Counted from the first letter of the stretch, positions 10,101-19,085 are shown. The stretch: 64,000 nucleotides of DNA from Comamonas sp. 26 (GCF_002754475.1 NZ_PEFL01000002.1:738881-802880); one strand, 5' to 3'. The notes: generated by a model not told the origin, from the sequence alone. Numbers and translations are program-made.

Positions 10101-11285
10101 GGGGCCGGTAATGCATAGCTCGCCCACCTCGCCCTGCGGCAGACCGTACAGCGCGGGTGCTGTGCCTGCGACAAAGCTGTCCGCCTCAATCACCTGCACC
10201 ACCAGCATGGCGTAATTGGGCAGGGGCGAGCCAATCGTCACGGGCTCGCCCGCCTTGAGTTCAGCCAGACTGGCCGATACCGTGGCCTCGGTAGGCCCGT
10301 AGGTGTTGAACATCTGACGGGACGCATTGGCCCAGCGCACCACCAGTGTTTCAGGGCACATCTCGCCGCCCAGATTGATGAGACGCAGACTGGGCACGTC
10401 CTGAGCGAACAGCGCCAGCAGCGTGGGCACGGCATGCAGCACCGTGACCTGCTGCGCAATCAGCGCCTGGGGCAGGGCCTCGGGGTCGCCAGCAATCTCG
10501 CGCGGAGCCAGCCACAGAGTCGCGCCCACCAGATAGCTGATCCAGATTTCCTCAAACGACATGTCAAAGGCCACCGAGAAGCCTTGATACACCTTGTCGC
10601 TCTGGCGCACGCCAAGGCGTGCATTCTCACTGCGCAAAAAATGGCAGATGCTGCCCTGCGTGATGGCAATACCTTTGGGCTTGCCCGTGGAGCCGCTGGT
10701 GTAGATCACATAGGCAGGGTGACTTGGCAGTGCTCCCTCACGGCGGCGCAGATCAACACCTTGGGGCAATGCCGTAAGCAGATCCACTTCTGAAAATATC
10801 TGCGCCGTAATGCTCTGCTGCGCCTGTACTGCGTGCGTATGCTGCTGCGCAATCAATAGCGCCTTGGCTTGTGCATCTTCAAGGCAGGTGGCAATGCGCT
10901 CCAGCGGAGTTTCAGCATCAAAAGGCAGCCAGGCCGCCCCCGTCTTGGCAATGGCCAGTTGCAGGGTCAACAGCTCAATGCCGCGCGGTAGCCACAGGCC
11001 CACCATGTCACCGGGGCGTATGCCGGCCTCGATCAGCCGGTGGGCCGCAAGGCTGGCCTCTGCATCCAGCTGAGCATAGCTGCGTTGGCGCAGCTGACTG
11101 CCCTGGCCCTCAATCAGCACAATCTGCTCAGGGTGGGCAGCAGCCGTTGCTTCAAAAATATCTGCCAGCACCTCATGGCGCAGCAAGTCCGGCCTTTCAG
11201 GCCCGCGCAAGACAACCGTTTCAGACATGGGTTCAGCAGCAACCCCGGATGCAACCACACACCCGGACACCGTGGTGCCACTCAT
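7155..11285 (-). CDS. Pls-type single-module NRPS-like membrane synthetase
   Basis: A 1376-residue protein with adenylation domain, carrier domain and a membrane C-terminal half, but no condensation or thioesterase domain. Adenylation motifs run from about 30 to 540: YTSGSTGKPKG near 195, FNTYGPTEATV, YRTGDLARIDE, GRADDQVKIRGFRVELGEIE and the A10-type LTSGKIDRKALK. The carrier serine is in DLGGHSL near 591. Then come six hydrophobic helices in three pairs (about 645-720, 890-975, 1165-1220), alternating with three hexapeptide-repeat (left-handed beta-helix) domains. This is the layout of epsilon-poly-L-lysine synthetase Pls, in which the C-terminal domains join residues one after another. The A-domain pocket read by hand begins D-M-E, as in ornithine-type codes, suggesting a basic amino acid. 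The start at 11285 has GGAG close upstream. Confidence 0.85.
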   Translation of the reverse strand: MSGTTVSGCVVASGVAAEPMSETVVLRGPERPDLLRHEVLADIFEATAAAHPEQIVLIEGQGSQLRQRSYAQLDAEASLAAHRLIEAGIRPGDMVGLWLPRGIELLTLQLAIAKTGAAWLPFDAETPLERIATCLEDAQAKALLIAQQHTHAVQAQQSITAQIFSEVDLLTALPQGVDLRRREGALPSHPAYVIYTSGSTGKPKGIAITQGSICHFLRSENARLGVRQSDKVYQGFSVAFDMSFEEIWISYLVGATLWLAPREIAGDPEALPQALIAQQVTVLHAVPTLLALFAQDVPSLRLINLGGEMCPETLVVRWANASRQMFNTYGPTEATVSASLAELKAGEPVTIGSPLPNYAMLVVQVIEADSFVAGTAPALYGLPQGEVGELCITGPGVAAGYLGRPELTAEKFLLNPWANGPQDARLYRTGDLARIDEQGQIHCLGRADDQVKIRGFRVELGEIEAVLAQQPGVGTTAVLLRKDDGMDQLVAFYVPTDEPPTSSALRSALAERLPPYMVPARFDALSEMPRLTSGKIDRKALKAMPLSTAVDLSDSDTPETPAEELLFAALAQLFPGQPVRRGLDFFSDLGGHSLFAARLISQLRADPRFAQATVSTIYQQRKIGLIAEALQAVMLAGDAAAQERPFRIHSAWRRWRCGAAQALVIPLLVLIKMAQWLAPFFTYHFFTGDEMDSVPFAVAMSVLAFAIATLAEFAIAGAGKWLIAGRLKPGRYPLWGLTYFRWWLADRLVDAVPSAMITGSSLHPMWLRMLGAKVGHECNLGSMTVRAPDLLRIGDGASIGNAVSLENARVEGGELVLGRIDIGNEVCIGSYVVIEGNTRLEDWAHLEGQSALADGTVLPARSVWAGSPAREVGRFDPASLQPRHLVGRLRKAVEMLVYLTGGLLVATLFFMPVFPTFMLIDILDIEEISVRPLLEQGIVDAGGAFVLRFIKFFLLALPASAVLVACTVLVAALVRYLFLPRTKAGTWSIHSRRYLGKWMVNQIQEASLSTLHGIYATVYSSTWYRLLGAKVGKQTELSTALGVVPDMLTLGDECFVADAVMLGDEHIDGGWMTVKPTVVSRRSFIGNGAYVPDGSTIPENVLVGVMTAVPRNADMQSGDTWLGSPAINLPAREVAQGYPEHLTFAPSLWRRVGRGLVEAFRIAVPHALVIAVGYAVVLDAMPLASADRWGAVVLDLAISGVIFGMVVFVLVALFKWLAVRRYSKTAVPMWTPFVWLSEAVTNLYEGLAVPNFLRYLRGTPWLPLALNLMGSRIASSAWLDTTDITEHDCVQIGEHSELNALCCPQTHLFEDRVMKIDQVLIGSRVTMGARCTVLYGATVGDGVQLGPLTLVMKGEALPAATHWQGAPASPVPLKRA

Positions 11286-11361
11286 TTCTCCACGCTGATT
11301 ATTCGGAGCAGCGTGGAGTTTCTGTGTAGTGCTTCAACTCTTGCACAATATTTTTATGGCA

Positions 11362-14300
11362 TCACTGCCGTGCCAGAACCGGAGCCAATGCCTTGCCTGT
11401 GTGGGTACCGATCCTGACCAGCTCCTCTGGCGTGCCCTCAGCCACGATGCGGCCGCCGTCATTGCCGCCTTCGGGGCCCAGGTCAATGACCCAGTCCGCC
11501 TCGGCAATCACGTCCAGGTCATGCTCGATGACGATAACGCTATGGCCACCATCCACCAGTCTGTGTAGCACGTGGATGAGCTTGTCCACATCCGCCATGT
11601 GCAGGCCGACTGTCGGCTCATCCAGCACATACAGCGTATGCGGTGCCTTCTGGCCCCGGCGACCCACTTCGTCGCGCACCTTGGTCAGTTCGGTCACCAG
11701 CTTGATGCGCTGGGCCTCTCCACCGCTGAGCGTAGGCGATGGCTGGCCCAGCGTGAGATAGCCCAGCCCCACATCCTTCAGGAGTTGCAGCGGCTGCGCA
11801 ATGGAAGGCATGGCGGCAAAGAACTCCACCGCCTCATCGACCTCCATCTGCAGCACATCACCGATGTTCTTGCCGCGCCAGGTCACGGCCAGCGTCTCGG
11901 GGTTAAAGCGTGCGCCGTGGCAGACCTCGCAAGCCACTTTCACATCGGGCAAAAAGCTCATTTCGATGGTGCGCACGCCCTGACCTTCACAGGCCGGGCA
12001 GCGGCCTTCGCCGGTGTTGAAGCTGAAGCGCCCCGCCGCATAGCCTCGCGCCTTGGCCTCCAGCGTCTCGGCAAACAGCTTGCGAATCGTGTCCCAGAAA
12101 CCGATATAAGTGGCCGGGCAGGAGCGCGGCGTCTTGCCAATCGGTGTCTGATCGACTTCCAGCACCCGGTCCACGGTCTCGAAGCCCTTGATCCCCTTGC
12201 AGCCGACCAGCTTGGGCGACTGTCCCGCATCCATGGCATCGCGCCCGGCCTTGGTCGATCGCTGCTGCACCCAGGCCGCCACATTGGTCAGCAACACATC
12301 ACGCGCCAGCGTGGACTTGCCTGAGCCAGACACGCCCGTCACAGCCACCAGTCGCTTGAGCGGCACGCGGGCATCGACGTTCTGCAGATTGTGCAGATGA
12401 GCCCCAAGCACGCTGAGCCAGCGCAGTGCATTGCTGTCCTCAGCCACTACATTTTCAATAGCTGCGACCGCCTTCTTTTTCTTGGCTTTAGATGGTTTTA
12501 TCTCTGAAACCGCTACATCAACGACGCTAGCAGCTTCTGCATTGATAGAAGACGACTCTGCAGCCGGTGCTGCTGGCGGCTCGCCCTCGCCCACCCACAG
12601 TCGTGGCTTGAAGGGGTGGCGCATGGCGTGCAGCAGGTAGCGGCCGGTGACGGATTCCTCGGCGGCCATGATGTCGGCCACCGAGCCTTGAGCAACCAGA
12701 CGGCCGCCACGAATACCGGCACTGGGGCCGATATCGATGATGTGATCGGCACGGCGAATCGTGTCCTCGTCATGCTCCACCACCACCAGCGTATTGCCTT
12801 TGTCGCCGAGCTTGTGCAGGGCGTTGAGCAGGATCTGGTTGTCGCGTGCATGCAGGCCAATCGTGGGCTCATCCAGCACATAGCAGACGCCCTGCAGATT
12901 GCTGCCCAGCTGGGCGGCGAGGCGAATACGCTGCGCCTCGCCGCCACTGAGCGTAGGCGCGCCACGGTCCAGCGTCAGATAGTTGAGGCCAACCTCTTCG
13001 AGGAATTCAAGACGGCTCTGAATTTCAGGAATCAGGTCGCGTGCAATATCACTTTCACGACCCGACAGCGCCAGCTGCTGAACCCAGCGGCGCACATCGG
13101 TCACCGAGAGCTGCGCCACATCGGTAATACCCACGTCGTGAAATTTCACGGCCCGCGCCGTGGGGTTCAGTCGCGTGCCATGGCACTTAGGGCATGCCAC
13201 CTCGGCGAGATCTTCCACTTCCTGGCCCTCGAACTTCACTTCGCGGCCCCGGTTGTCTTCGGCCAGCAAGGTGTCGTCATAGACCTTGCGCTGATCCTTG
13301 GTCAGCTTCACGCCCGTGCCCACGCAGTCGGGGCACCAGCCGTGTTTGCTGTTGTACGAGAACAGACGCGGGTCCAGCTCGGCATAGCTGGTGGCACAAA
13401 CCGGGCAGGCGCGCTGGGTGGAGAACACCTGCAGCGCACCAATACCCGCCGTGCTCTGCCCGCCCTGCATGGCATCGGCCAGATTTTCCAGGCCTGACAG
13501 CACATGCAGCACGCCCTTGCCGATCTCCAGCGCCTGACGCAGATGAGCGCGCAGCTCTTTCTCGGTGGCAGCAGTCACCGCCACGCTGGCCACGGGCAGC
13601 TCGATCGTGTGCTCCTTGAAGCGGTCGATGCGCGGAAAGCCCGTGGTCGGCAGAAACTCGCCATCCACCCGCAGATGGGTGTAGCCCTTGGGTCTGGCCC
13701 AGTCGGCCAGCTCGGTATAGACGCCCTTGCGGTTGACGACCAGCGGCGCCAGCAAGCCAATGGTCTGACCACGGAAGTTCGTCATCAGCTGCGCGGCAAT
13801 GCTTTCCTCGGTTTGCGGCTGCACGACGGCATCGTCGTGAATACAGTGCTGAATGCCCAGTTTGACGTAGAGCAGGCGCAGGAAATGCCAGACCTCGGTG
13901 GTTGTGCCCACCGTGGACTTGCGCCCACCGCGTGACAGACGCTGCTCAATCGCCACCGTGGGAGGAATGCCATACACCGCATCAACTTCGGGCCGGCCTG
14001 CGGGCTGGACGATGGAGCGTGCATAGGCATTAAGCGATTCGAGATAGCGGCGCTGGCCTTCGTTGAACAGAATGTCGAACGCCAGCGTGGACTTGCCCGA
14101 GCCGGAAACACCCGTCACCACATTGAACTTGCCACGCGGAATATCCACGCTCAGCGACTTGAGGTTGTGCTCTTTGGCGTTGACGATTTCAATCGCATTT
14201 TTGGCCTGTGGCGCTTGTGCAGCCTTGGCTCTGCGCTCTGGTTTGTAGAGCATGGGCGCGACTTCACGCACCGCCTCGCCGCCCACCCCCATGGCCAGGT

Positions 14301-17300
14301 CGTATTCACGCAGGGCCTGCGCCGTGTGCGAAGCCTTCACATGGCGCACATCTTCAGGCGTCCCCTGGGCGACGATCAGACCGCCACCGTCGCCGCCTTC
14401 GGGGCCCAGATCAATCAACCAGTCGCTGGCTCGAATCACGTCCAGGTTATGCTCGATGACGATCAGCGAATGCCCGGCTTCGAGCAGCTTGCGCAGCGCA
14501 CGCATGAGCTTGGCGATGTCTTCAAAGTGCAGGCCCGTGGTGGGCTCGTCAAACAGGAACAGCGTGCCTTTTTTGGCCAGCGACTGCTTGCTTTTGGACT
14601 GCGCCTTGGCGGCCTCGGCCAGAAAGCCTGCCAACTTCAAACGCTGGGCTTCGCCGCCCGACAAGGTAGGCACGGGCTGGCCCAGCTTTACGTACTCCAG
14701 CCCCACATCAACAATGGGCTGCAGCGCACGAATCACATCACGGTCCTGCGAAAACAGCAAGGCCGCTTCGGCGACGGTCAAATCCAGCACATCGGCCACA
14801 TTCAAGGACTGACCGTTACGCTCGATTTTCACTTCCAGAATTTCGGGGCGATAGCGTGTGCCATTGCAGTCGGGACAGCGCAGATACACGTCCGAGAGAA
14901 ACTGCATCTCCACATGCTCAAAGCCCGAGCCACCGCAGGTAGGGCAGCGCCCGTCACCGCTGTTGAAGCTGAACTTGGAAGCGGTGTAACCGCGCTGGCG
15001 CGACAGCGCTGCCACGGCAAACAGCTCGCGCAGCGCATCCCAGGCGCCCACATAGCTGACCGGGTTGGAGCGCGCCGTTTTACCAATGGGCGACTGGTCG
15101 ACAAACATCACATCGGCCAGATGATCCGCCCCCATCAGGCGTTCAAATGCGCCTGCCGCATCGGTGGGTTTGCCAAAGTGGCGCATCAGTGCGGGCACCA
15201 GCACATCCTGAATCAGCGTGGATTTGCCAGAGCCTGAAACGCCAGTAATCGTCACCAGGCGCTGCAGCGGGAAGTCCACGCTGATGTCTTGCAAGTTGTG
15301 CTCGCGCGCACCTTCCAGAATCAGACGCGGCGTGGAATCAAGCACCATGCGCTTGAGCCCGAAACCGACTTGCTTGCGCCCCCCCATATAGGCACCGGTC
15401 AGGGTGTCAGCAGTGCGCAGCTCATCGGGTGTTCCGTCAAACACGATATTGCCGCCGCGCGCACCCGGGCCGGGGCCCATGTCGATCACGCGGTCAGCGG
15501 CAAACATGACGGCCGGGTCATGCTCCACCACCACCAGCGTGTTGCCTGCATCGCGCAGGCGCTGCATGGCTTCGGTAATACGTTCCATGTCGCGCGGATG
15601 CAGGCCAATGGACGGCTCATCAAGCACAAATAACGTGTTGACCAGCGAGGTGCCCAAGGCCGTGGTCAGGTTGATACGCTGCACCTCACCGCCGCTGAGC
15701 GTACGGCTCTGACGGTCCAGTGTGAGATAGCCAATACCCACGTCGCACAGATACTGCAGGCGCGTCATGACTTCTGCGTGCAGCATTTTGAGCGCCTGCG
15801 CCTCGCCATCGTTCTTATCGGCATCGGCGCTTGGCGCCAGCTGAGCAAAGAATTCGCGCAGCCGCGTAATGGGCAGTCGCATCAAATCATGGAGGCACAG
15901 GCCAGGTAGACCTTCGAGTTGCTCACGGCTCCAGTTCACGCCCTGCGGCATAAAGCGCTGGTATCGGCCACTGTCATCATGGGCGGGAAGCACGGCATCA
16001 GCAGCCTGCTTGCCACCGATGCGCCAGAGCAAGCTCTCGGTCTTTAGGCGTGCGCCGCCGCAAGTGGGGCATTCGGTGTAGCTGCGGTACTTGGACAGCA
16101 GCACCCGGATATGCATCTTGTAGGCCTTGCTTTCCAAATATTCAAAGTAGCGGCGAATGCCGTACCAGGTCTGGCTCCACTTGCCGTTCCAGTTGGGTGA
16201 GCCTTCTATCACCCAGTCTTTTTGTTCTTTGGTCAGCTTGGCCCAGGCGGTATCGCGCGGAATGCCTTCGGCCTCGGAGTGGCGCATCAGGTCATCCTGA
16301 ATTTCCTTCCACGCCGGGGTCTGAATCGGCTTGATGGCACCCGTGCGCAGCGTGAGCTTGTCGTTAGGGATCACCAAGCCCCAGTCCACCCCGATCACGC
16401 GGCCAAAACCGCGGCAGGCATCGCAGGCGCCCACCGCCGAGTTGAAGGAGAACAGCGAGGGAATGGGCTGCAGGTAAGTCAGATTGCTTTCGGGGCAATG
16501 CAGGCCTTGCGAGAATTTCCACAACTCAGGTTCGGCCTCGACTCCACTCTCAGGTAGCACATAGACCGTGAGACGGCCACTGCCACGCTTGAGACCGACT
16601 TCAATCGCCTCCATGGCTCGCACACGCTCCGCCTTGCTGAGGCGAAAACGATCAGCAATCACGTCCAGCACCTTGATTTTTTCAGGTGCCGCTTTGGTCT
16701 TCTTGCCCTTGGCGGGAACGTCCTCACCCGCTGGCAAAGCACGCTCTACCTCTCGCTCGGCCTGAACCTTGGTGAAGCCGCTGGCAGACAGCCATTGCTC
16801 CACTTCTTCTGCAGTCGTATTGGCAGGCAGCTCGACCGGAAAGGTGATGGCAATACGCGGGTCGCCCGCCGCTTCGCAGCGCTGTGCCAAGGCGGCATAA
16901 ATGGTGTCTGCCGTATCCTGGCTGACGGGCAGTGCCGTCTCTCGGTCAAACAGACTTCCAGCACGCGCAAACAGCAGCTTGAGGTGGTCGTTAATCTCCG
17001 TCATCGTTCCCACGGTAGAGCGGGAGTTACGCACGGGATTGGTCTGGTCAATCGCAATCGCGGGGGGTACGCCTTCGACCTTGTCCACCGCAGGTTTGTC
17101 CATGCGATCCAGAAACTGGCGCGCATAGGCCGAGAAGGTCTCTACATAGCGGCGCTGGCCCTCGGCGTACAGCGTATCGAACACAAGGCTGGACTTGCCC
17201 GAGCCGCTGGGGCCCGTGACCACGGTCAGCTCACCGGTGCGGATATCGATGTCCAGATTGCGAAGATTGTGCTGGCGAGCACCACGGATACGAATCAGGC

Positions 17301-17310
17301 CCTGCGTCAT
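11362..17310 (-). CDS. uvrA: Double-length excinuclease ABC subunit A
   Basis: UvrA is the damage-recognising ATPase of nucleotide excision repair. This protein is 1982 residues, about twice the usual 940. It contains two complete UvrA units: Walker A motifs at about 33 (GPSGSGKSS), 690, 1067 and 1658 (GVSGSGKST), and four ABC signatures LSGGE(V/A)QR near 537, 885, 1455 and 1860. Zinc-finger pairs are present in both halves (CPTCGG, CPDCNG, CPACEG, CEVCHG). The junction is near residue 1040. A low-complexity linker rich in Ala, Ser and Lys (about 1585-1640) precedes the last ATPase lobe. Long UvrA forms like this are known in betaproteobacteria and are often called UvrA2. A separate normal uvrA elsewhere in the genome is likely but not visible here. 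Confidence 0.9.
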   Translation of the reverse strand: MTQGLIRIRGARQHNLRNLDIDIRTGELTVVTGPSGSGKSSLVFDTLYAEGQRRYVETFSAYARQFLDRMDKPAVDKVEGVPPAIAIDQTNPVRNSRSTVGTMTEINDHLKLLFARAGSLFDRETALPVSQDTADTIYAALAQRCEAAGDPRIAITFPVELPANTTAEEVEQWLSASGFTKVQAEREVERALPAGEDVPAKGKKTKAAPEKIKVLDVIADRFRLSKAERVRAMEAIEVGLKRGSGRLTVYVLPESGVEAEPELWKFSQGLHCPESNLTYLQPIPSLFSFNSAVGACDACRGFGRVIGVDWGLVIPNDKLTLRTGAIKPIQTPAWKEIQDDLMRHSEAEGIPRDTAWAKLTKEQKDWVIEGSPNWNGKWSQTWYGIRRYFEYLESKAYKMHIRVLLSKYRSYTECPTCGGARLKTESLLWRIGGKQAADAVLPAHDDSGRYQRFMPQGVNWSREQLEGLPGLCLHDLMRLPITRLREFFAQLAPSADADKNDGEAQALKMLHAEVMTRLQYLCDVGIGYLTLDRQSRTLSGGEVQRINLTTALGTSLVNTLFVLDEPSIGLHPRDMERITEAMQRLRDAGNTLVVVEHDPAVMFAADRVIDMGPGPGARGGNIVFDGTPDELRTADTLTGAYMGGRKQVGFGLKRMVLDSTPRLILEGAREHNLQDISVDFPLQRLVTITGVSGSGKSTLIQDVLVPALMRHFGKPTDAAGAFERLMGADHLADVMFVDQSPIGKTARSNPVSYVGAWDALRELFAVAALSRQRGYTASKFSFNSGDGRCPTCGGSGFEHVEMQFLSDVYLRCPDCNGTRYRPEILEVKIERNGQSLNVADVLDLTVAEAALLFSQDRDVIRALQPIVDVGLEYVKLGQPVPTLSGGEAQRLKLAGFLAEAAKAQSKSKQSLAKKGTLFLFDEPTTGLHFEDIAKLMRALRKLLEAGHSLIVIEHNLDVIRASDWLIDLGPEGGDGGGLIVAQGTPEDVRHVKASHTAQALREYDLAMGVGGEAVREVAPMLYKPERRAKAAQAPQAKNAIEIVNAKEHNLKSLSVDIPRGKFNVVTGVSGSGKSTLAFDILFNEGQRRYLESLNAYARSIVQPAGRPEVDAVYGIPPTVAIEQRLSRGGRKSTVGTTTEVWHFLRLLYVKLGIQHCIHDDAVVQPQTEESIAAQLMTNFRGQTIGLLAPLVVNRKGVYTELADWARPKGYTHLRVDGEFLPTTGFPRIDRFKEHTIELPVASVAVTAATEKELRAHLRQALEIGKGVLHVLSGLENLADAMQGGQSTAGIGALQVFSTQRACPVCATSYAELDPRLFSYNSKHGWCPDCVGTGVKLTKDQRKVYDDTLLAEDNRGREVKFEGQEVEDLAEVACPKCHGTRLNPTARAVKFHDVGITDVAQLSVTDVRRWVQQLALSGRESDIARDLIPEIQSRLEFLEEVGLNYLTLDRGAPTLSGGEAQRIRLAAQLGSNLQGVCYVLDEPTIGLHARDNQILLNALHKLGDKGNTLVVVEHDEDTIRRADHIIDIGPSAGIRGGRLVAQGSVADIMAAEESVTGRYLLHAMRHPFKPRLWVGEGEPPAAPAAESSSINAEAASVVDVAVSEIKPSKAKKKKAVAAIENVVAEDSNALRWLSVLGAHLHNLQNVDARVPLKRLVAVTGVSGSGKSTLARDVLLTNVAAWVQQRSTKAGRDAMDAGQSPKLVGCKGIKGFETVDRVLEVDQTPIGKTPRSCPATYIGFWDTIRKLFAETLEAKARGYAAGRFSFNTGEGRCPACEGQGVRTIEMSFLPDVKVACEVCHGARFNPETLAVTWRGKNIGDVLQMEVDEAVEFFAAMPSIAQPLQLLKDVGLGYLTLGQPSPTLSGGEAQRIKLVTELTKVRDEVGRRGQKAPHTLYVLDEPTVGLHMADVDKLIHVLHRLVDGGHSVIVIEHDLDVIAEADWVIDLGPEGGNDGGRIVAEGTPEELVRIGTHTGKALAPVLARQ
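12455..12550. repeat. Repeat-like sequence inside the uvrA linker
   Basis: Contains caatagctgc (12459-12468) and cgctagcagc (12528-12537) flanked by attgataga. These resemble the core halves of the dispersed repeat seen in intergenic regions. The stretch encodes the low-complexity linker of the last UvrA lobe in frame. The similarity is judged by eye and the element is degenerate. Confidence 0.3.
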
Positions 17311-17412
17311 GTTCTGCGGTCTTTTCTATGGAGGCCAAACATTCTAGGCAGTCCTGACATGTACCGCAGATCTGCACGTGCATTACGGCTTTGAAAAATC
17401 ACGAAGTCGCCC

Positions 17413-17445
17413 AAAAGAAAACCCCGACTTGCGGGGCTTTCTTTT
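17413..17445 (-). terminator. Terminator after the 45-residue ORF
   Basis: GC core ccccg/cgggg around acttg, flanked by A-rich and T-rich arms (aaaagaaaa / ctttctttt), so it can act on either strand. It lies 14 bases past the stop of the small gene at 17459. Confidence 0.75.
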
Positions 17446-17458
17446 GATATCAGGCTTC

Positions 17459-17596
17459 TCACTTGGTTTCTGCCGGAGCAGAGATGGCGTCTGCGCCATG
17501 CTTTTCACCACTCATATCCACCTTGTCACCCGCCTTCATGATGACGAACAGCGACACCGCTGCAAACACGATAAATCCAACCACCAGCTTCCACAT
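17459..17596 (-). CDS. Small single-pass membrane protein, 45 residues
   Basis: ATG at 17596 is preceded by GGAGACAAGC, a strong Shine-Dalgarno. The product starts MWKLVVGFIVFAAVSLFVIM, one clear transmembrane helix, then a hydrophilic tail KAGDKVDMSGEKHG that ends in Thr-Lys. The gene has its own terminator and sits alone between uvrA and the porin gene. No known family was recognised. A longer frame from 17674 exists but lacks a ribosome site. The tail side (periplasm or cytoplasm) is not certain. Confidence 0.65.
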   Translation of the reverse strand: MWKLVVGFIVFAAVSLFVIMKAGDKVDMSGEKHGADAISAPAETK

Positions 17597-17714
17597 GCTT
17601 GTCTCCAGTCTTTTGATGTTGTCGCGAACGGCTGCACTTCCCATGCTCTGATCGCTATCCATTGAAACCGGCACACATTTCTCGGAGCTTACTGACGCAA
17701 GCCGAATGCATAAG

Positions 17715-17743
17715 AAAAAACCCCATGTCTTTCGACATGGGGT
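17715..17743 (-). terminator. Rho-independent terminator of the porin gene
   Basis: A perfect 9-bp stem ccccatgtc (17721-17729) and gacatgggg (17734-17742) with loop tttc, and an A6 run at 17715-17720 that is a U tract in the minus-strand transcript. Confidence 0.9.
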
Positions 17744-17812
17744 ATGAACTTGGAGTAATGGTCTGCATTATCAGCTGCAGCTGCTGGAGACACCGCTTAC
17801 GCGGTGCACACA

Positions 17813-18826
17813 TTAGAAGTTGTGGCGCACGCCCAGAGCGAAGGAGCTGAAGTCTGTGCCAGCAGAGCCGGTCATGTAGTTAGCACCCTTGCTGTTGTTC
17901 ACCTTGGTGTAGTAACCGTAAACCTTGGTGCGCTTGCTCAGGTTGTAGTTGTAGCCCAGGGTCCACTGCGTCGCAGCGGAATCATCGATATGGCTCCACT
18001 TGTTGGCACGACCCACGTTAGCATGGAATTCCGAAGCGCCCAATGCATACATGGCCGACAGACGGAAATTGTTGCGCGAGCCGGCACCAGTTGCCGTGAT
18101 CTTGTCGTCGTCCTTGTTACGCTGATAGTAAGCACCCAGAGTCACTTGACCAAATGTGTACAGACCGCGCAGAGCCGCTTGCCAGTTACCACCGACCTTG
18201 CTGTAGCCAGCACCCAGGTGCAGAGGACCTGTGGCGTAGTTGGCAGCCAGATCGTAACCGTTCTTGCGAGGACCGACCGTGGGATCCTTCTCATGCAGGG
18301 ACACCGAAGCATCCACAGTCAGGCCGCCGAGGCTCGGAGTGCGATAGCCAACCTTGTTCTTGGTGCTCAGACCGCCGAACCAGACGGGATCGTAGTACAG
18401 GGCATCGGAAGAGGAGCCTGTATCGTGGTTGTGCATGCTGATGTAGTCAGCCGTGGCGTAGTAGGACTCGGGAACGAAATTGCCCAGACGGATCATGCCG
18501 AAGCCGCCAGACAGGTTCACTTCGCTCTGACGAGCAAAGGACATGCCAGTGGTTGGGTGGGTCCAGGCAGAGCCAGTACCTGTATCGGAATTGAAGCCAC
18601 TTTCCAGAGTGAAGCCGGCCTTCAGACCGCCACCCAGATCTTCGGTACCGCGAACGCCCCAGCGGGAGGCATTGTTGTACAGGCCAGACACCGATTGGTC
18701 GCCAATCTTTTGGCGCTCAACCGTGGTGTTGATACGGCCATACAGCGTCACGCTGCTCTGTGCCATTGCGGTCGTTGCGCCCATCACAGCCAATGTGGCC
18801 AGTGCGATGCGAGTCATCTTGGTCAT
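17813..18826 (-). CDS. Outer-membrane porin (Omp32-like, Gram-negative porin family)
   Basis: A 337-residue porin that forms a trimeric 16-strand barrel in the outer membrane for small, usually anionic solutes. The signal peptide cleaves at about AMA|QSS (residue 22), then SSVTLYGRINTTVE begins the first strand. The constriction-loop region has RQSEVNLSGGFGMIRLGNF, and the chain ends in GVRHNF, the C-terminal phenylalanine needed for Bam-mediated insertion. Length and motifs match betaproteobacterial porins such as Omp32 of Delftia acidovorans. It is monocistronic, with a clear terminator at 17715. Confidence 0.93.
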   Translation of the reverse strand: MTKMTRIALATLAVMGATTAMAQSSVTLYGRINTTVERQKIGDQSVSGLYNNASRWGVRGTEDLGGGLKAGFTLESGFNSDTGTGSAWTHPTTGMSFARQSEVNLSGGFGMIRLGNFVPESYYATADYISMHNHDTGSSSDALYYDPVWFGGLSTKNKVGYRTPSLGGLTVDASVSLHEKDPTVGPRKNGYDLAANYATGPLHLGAGYSKVGGNWQAALRGLYTFGQVTLGAYYQRNKDDDKITATGAGSRNNFRLSAMYALGASEFHANVGRANKWSHIDDSAATQWTLGYNYNLSKRTKVYGYYTKVNNSKGANYMTGSAGTDFSSFALGVRHNF

Positions 18827-19004
18827 TCAATGCTCCTGTATCTTGAGATAGTGTTTTTTGCACCGCATTGGCTGTAGGTTTGATGCCTTACCGCGGCTAG
18901 GGTCGATTCTAGGGGGGGCACTCGAAAAAGCTTGATCTGCGTCTCAAAAAATCGAAGCGATGATGCTTTGTTGCCACACCTTTGTCACAACTTCTTACTA
19001 GGTA

Positions 19005-19045
19005 AAAACGATAATGCCCGCGCGGCATAAGGCCTTGCGGGCATT
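19005..19045 (-). terminator. Terminator of the MHS transporter gene
   Basis: A 9-bp stem aatgcccgc (19013-19021) and gcgggcatt (19037-19045), with an A-rich run on the lower side that becomes a U tract in the minus-strand transcript. The rest of the 18827-19085 gap carries the porin promoter region, with no box assigned. Confidence 0.7.
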
Positions 19046-19085
19046 GAAAAGGGCGCTGCGTAAATTGCAGCACCCGTCAAACAAA

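Noticed and set aside
14167..15237. 356-residue plus-strand frame inside uvrA
   Set aside because: Antisense to intact UvrA motifs and without any recognisable domain.
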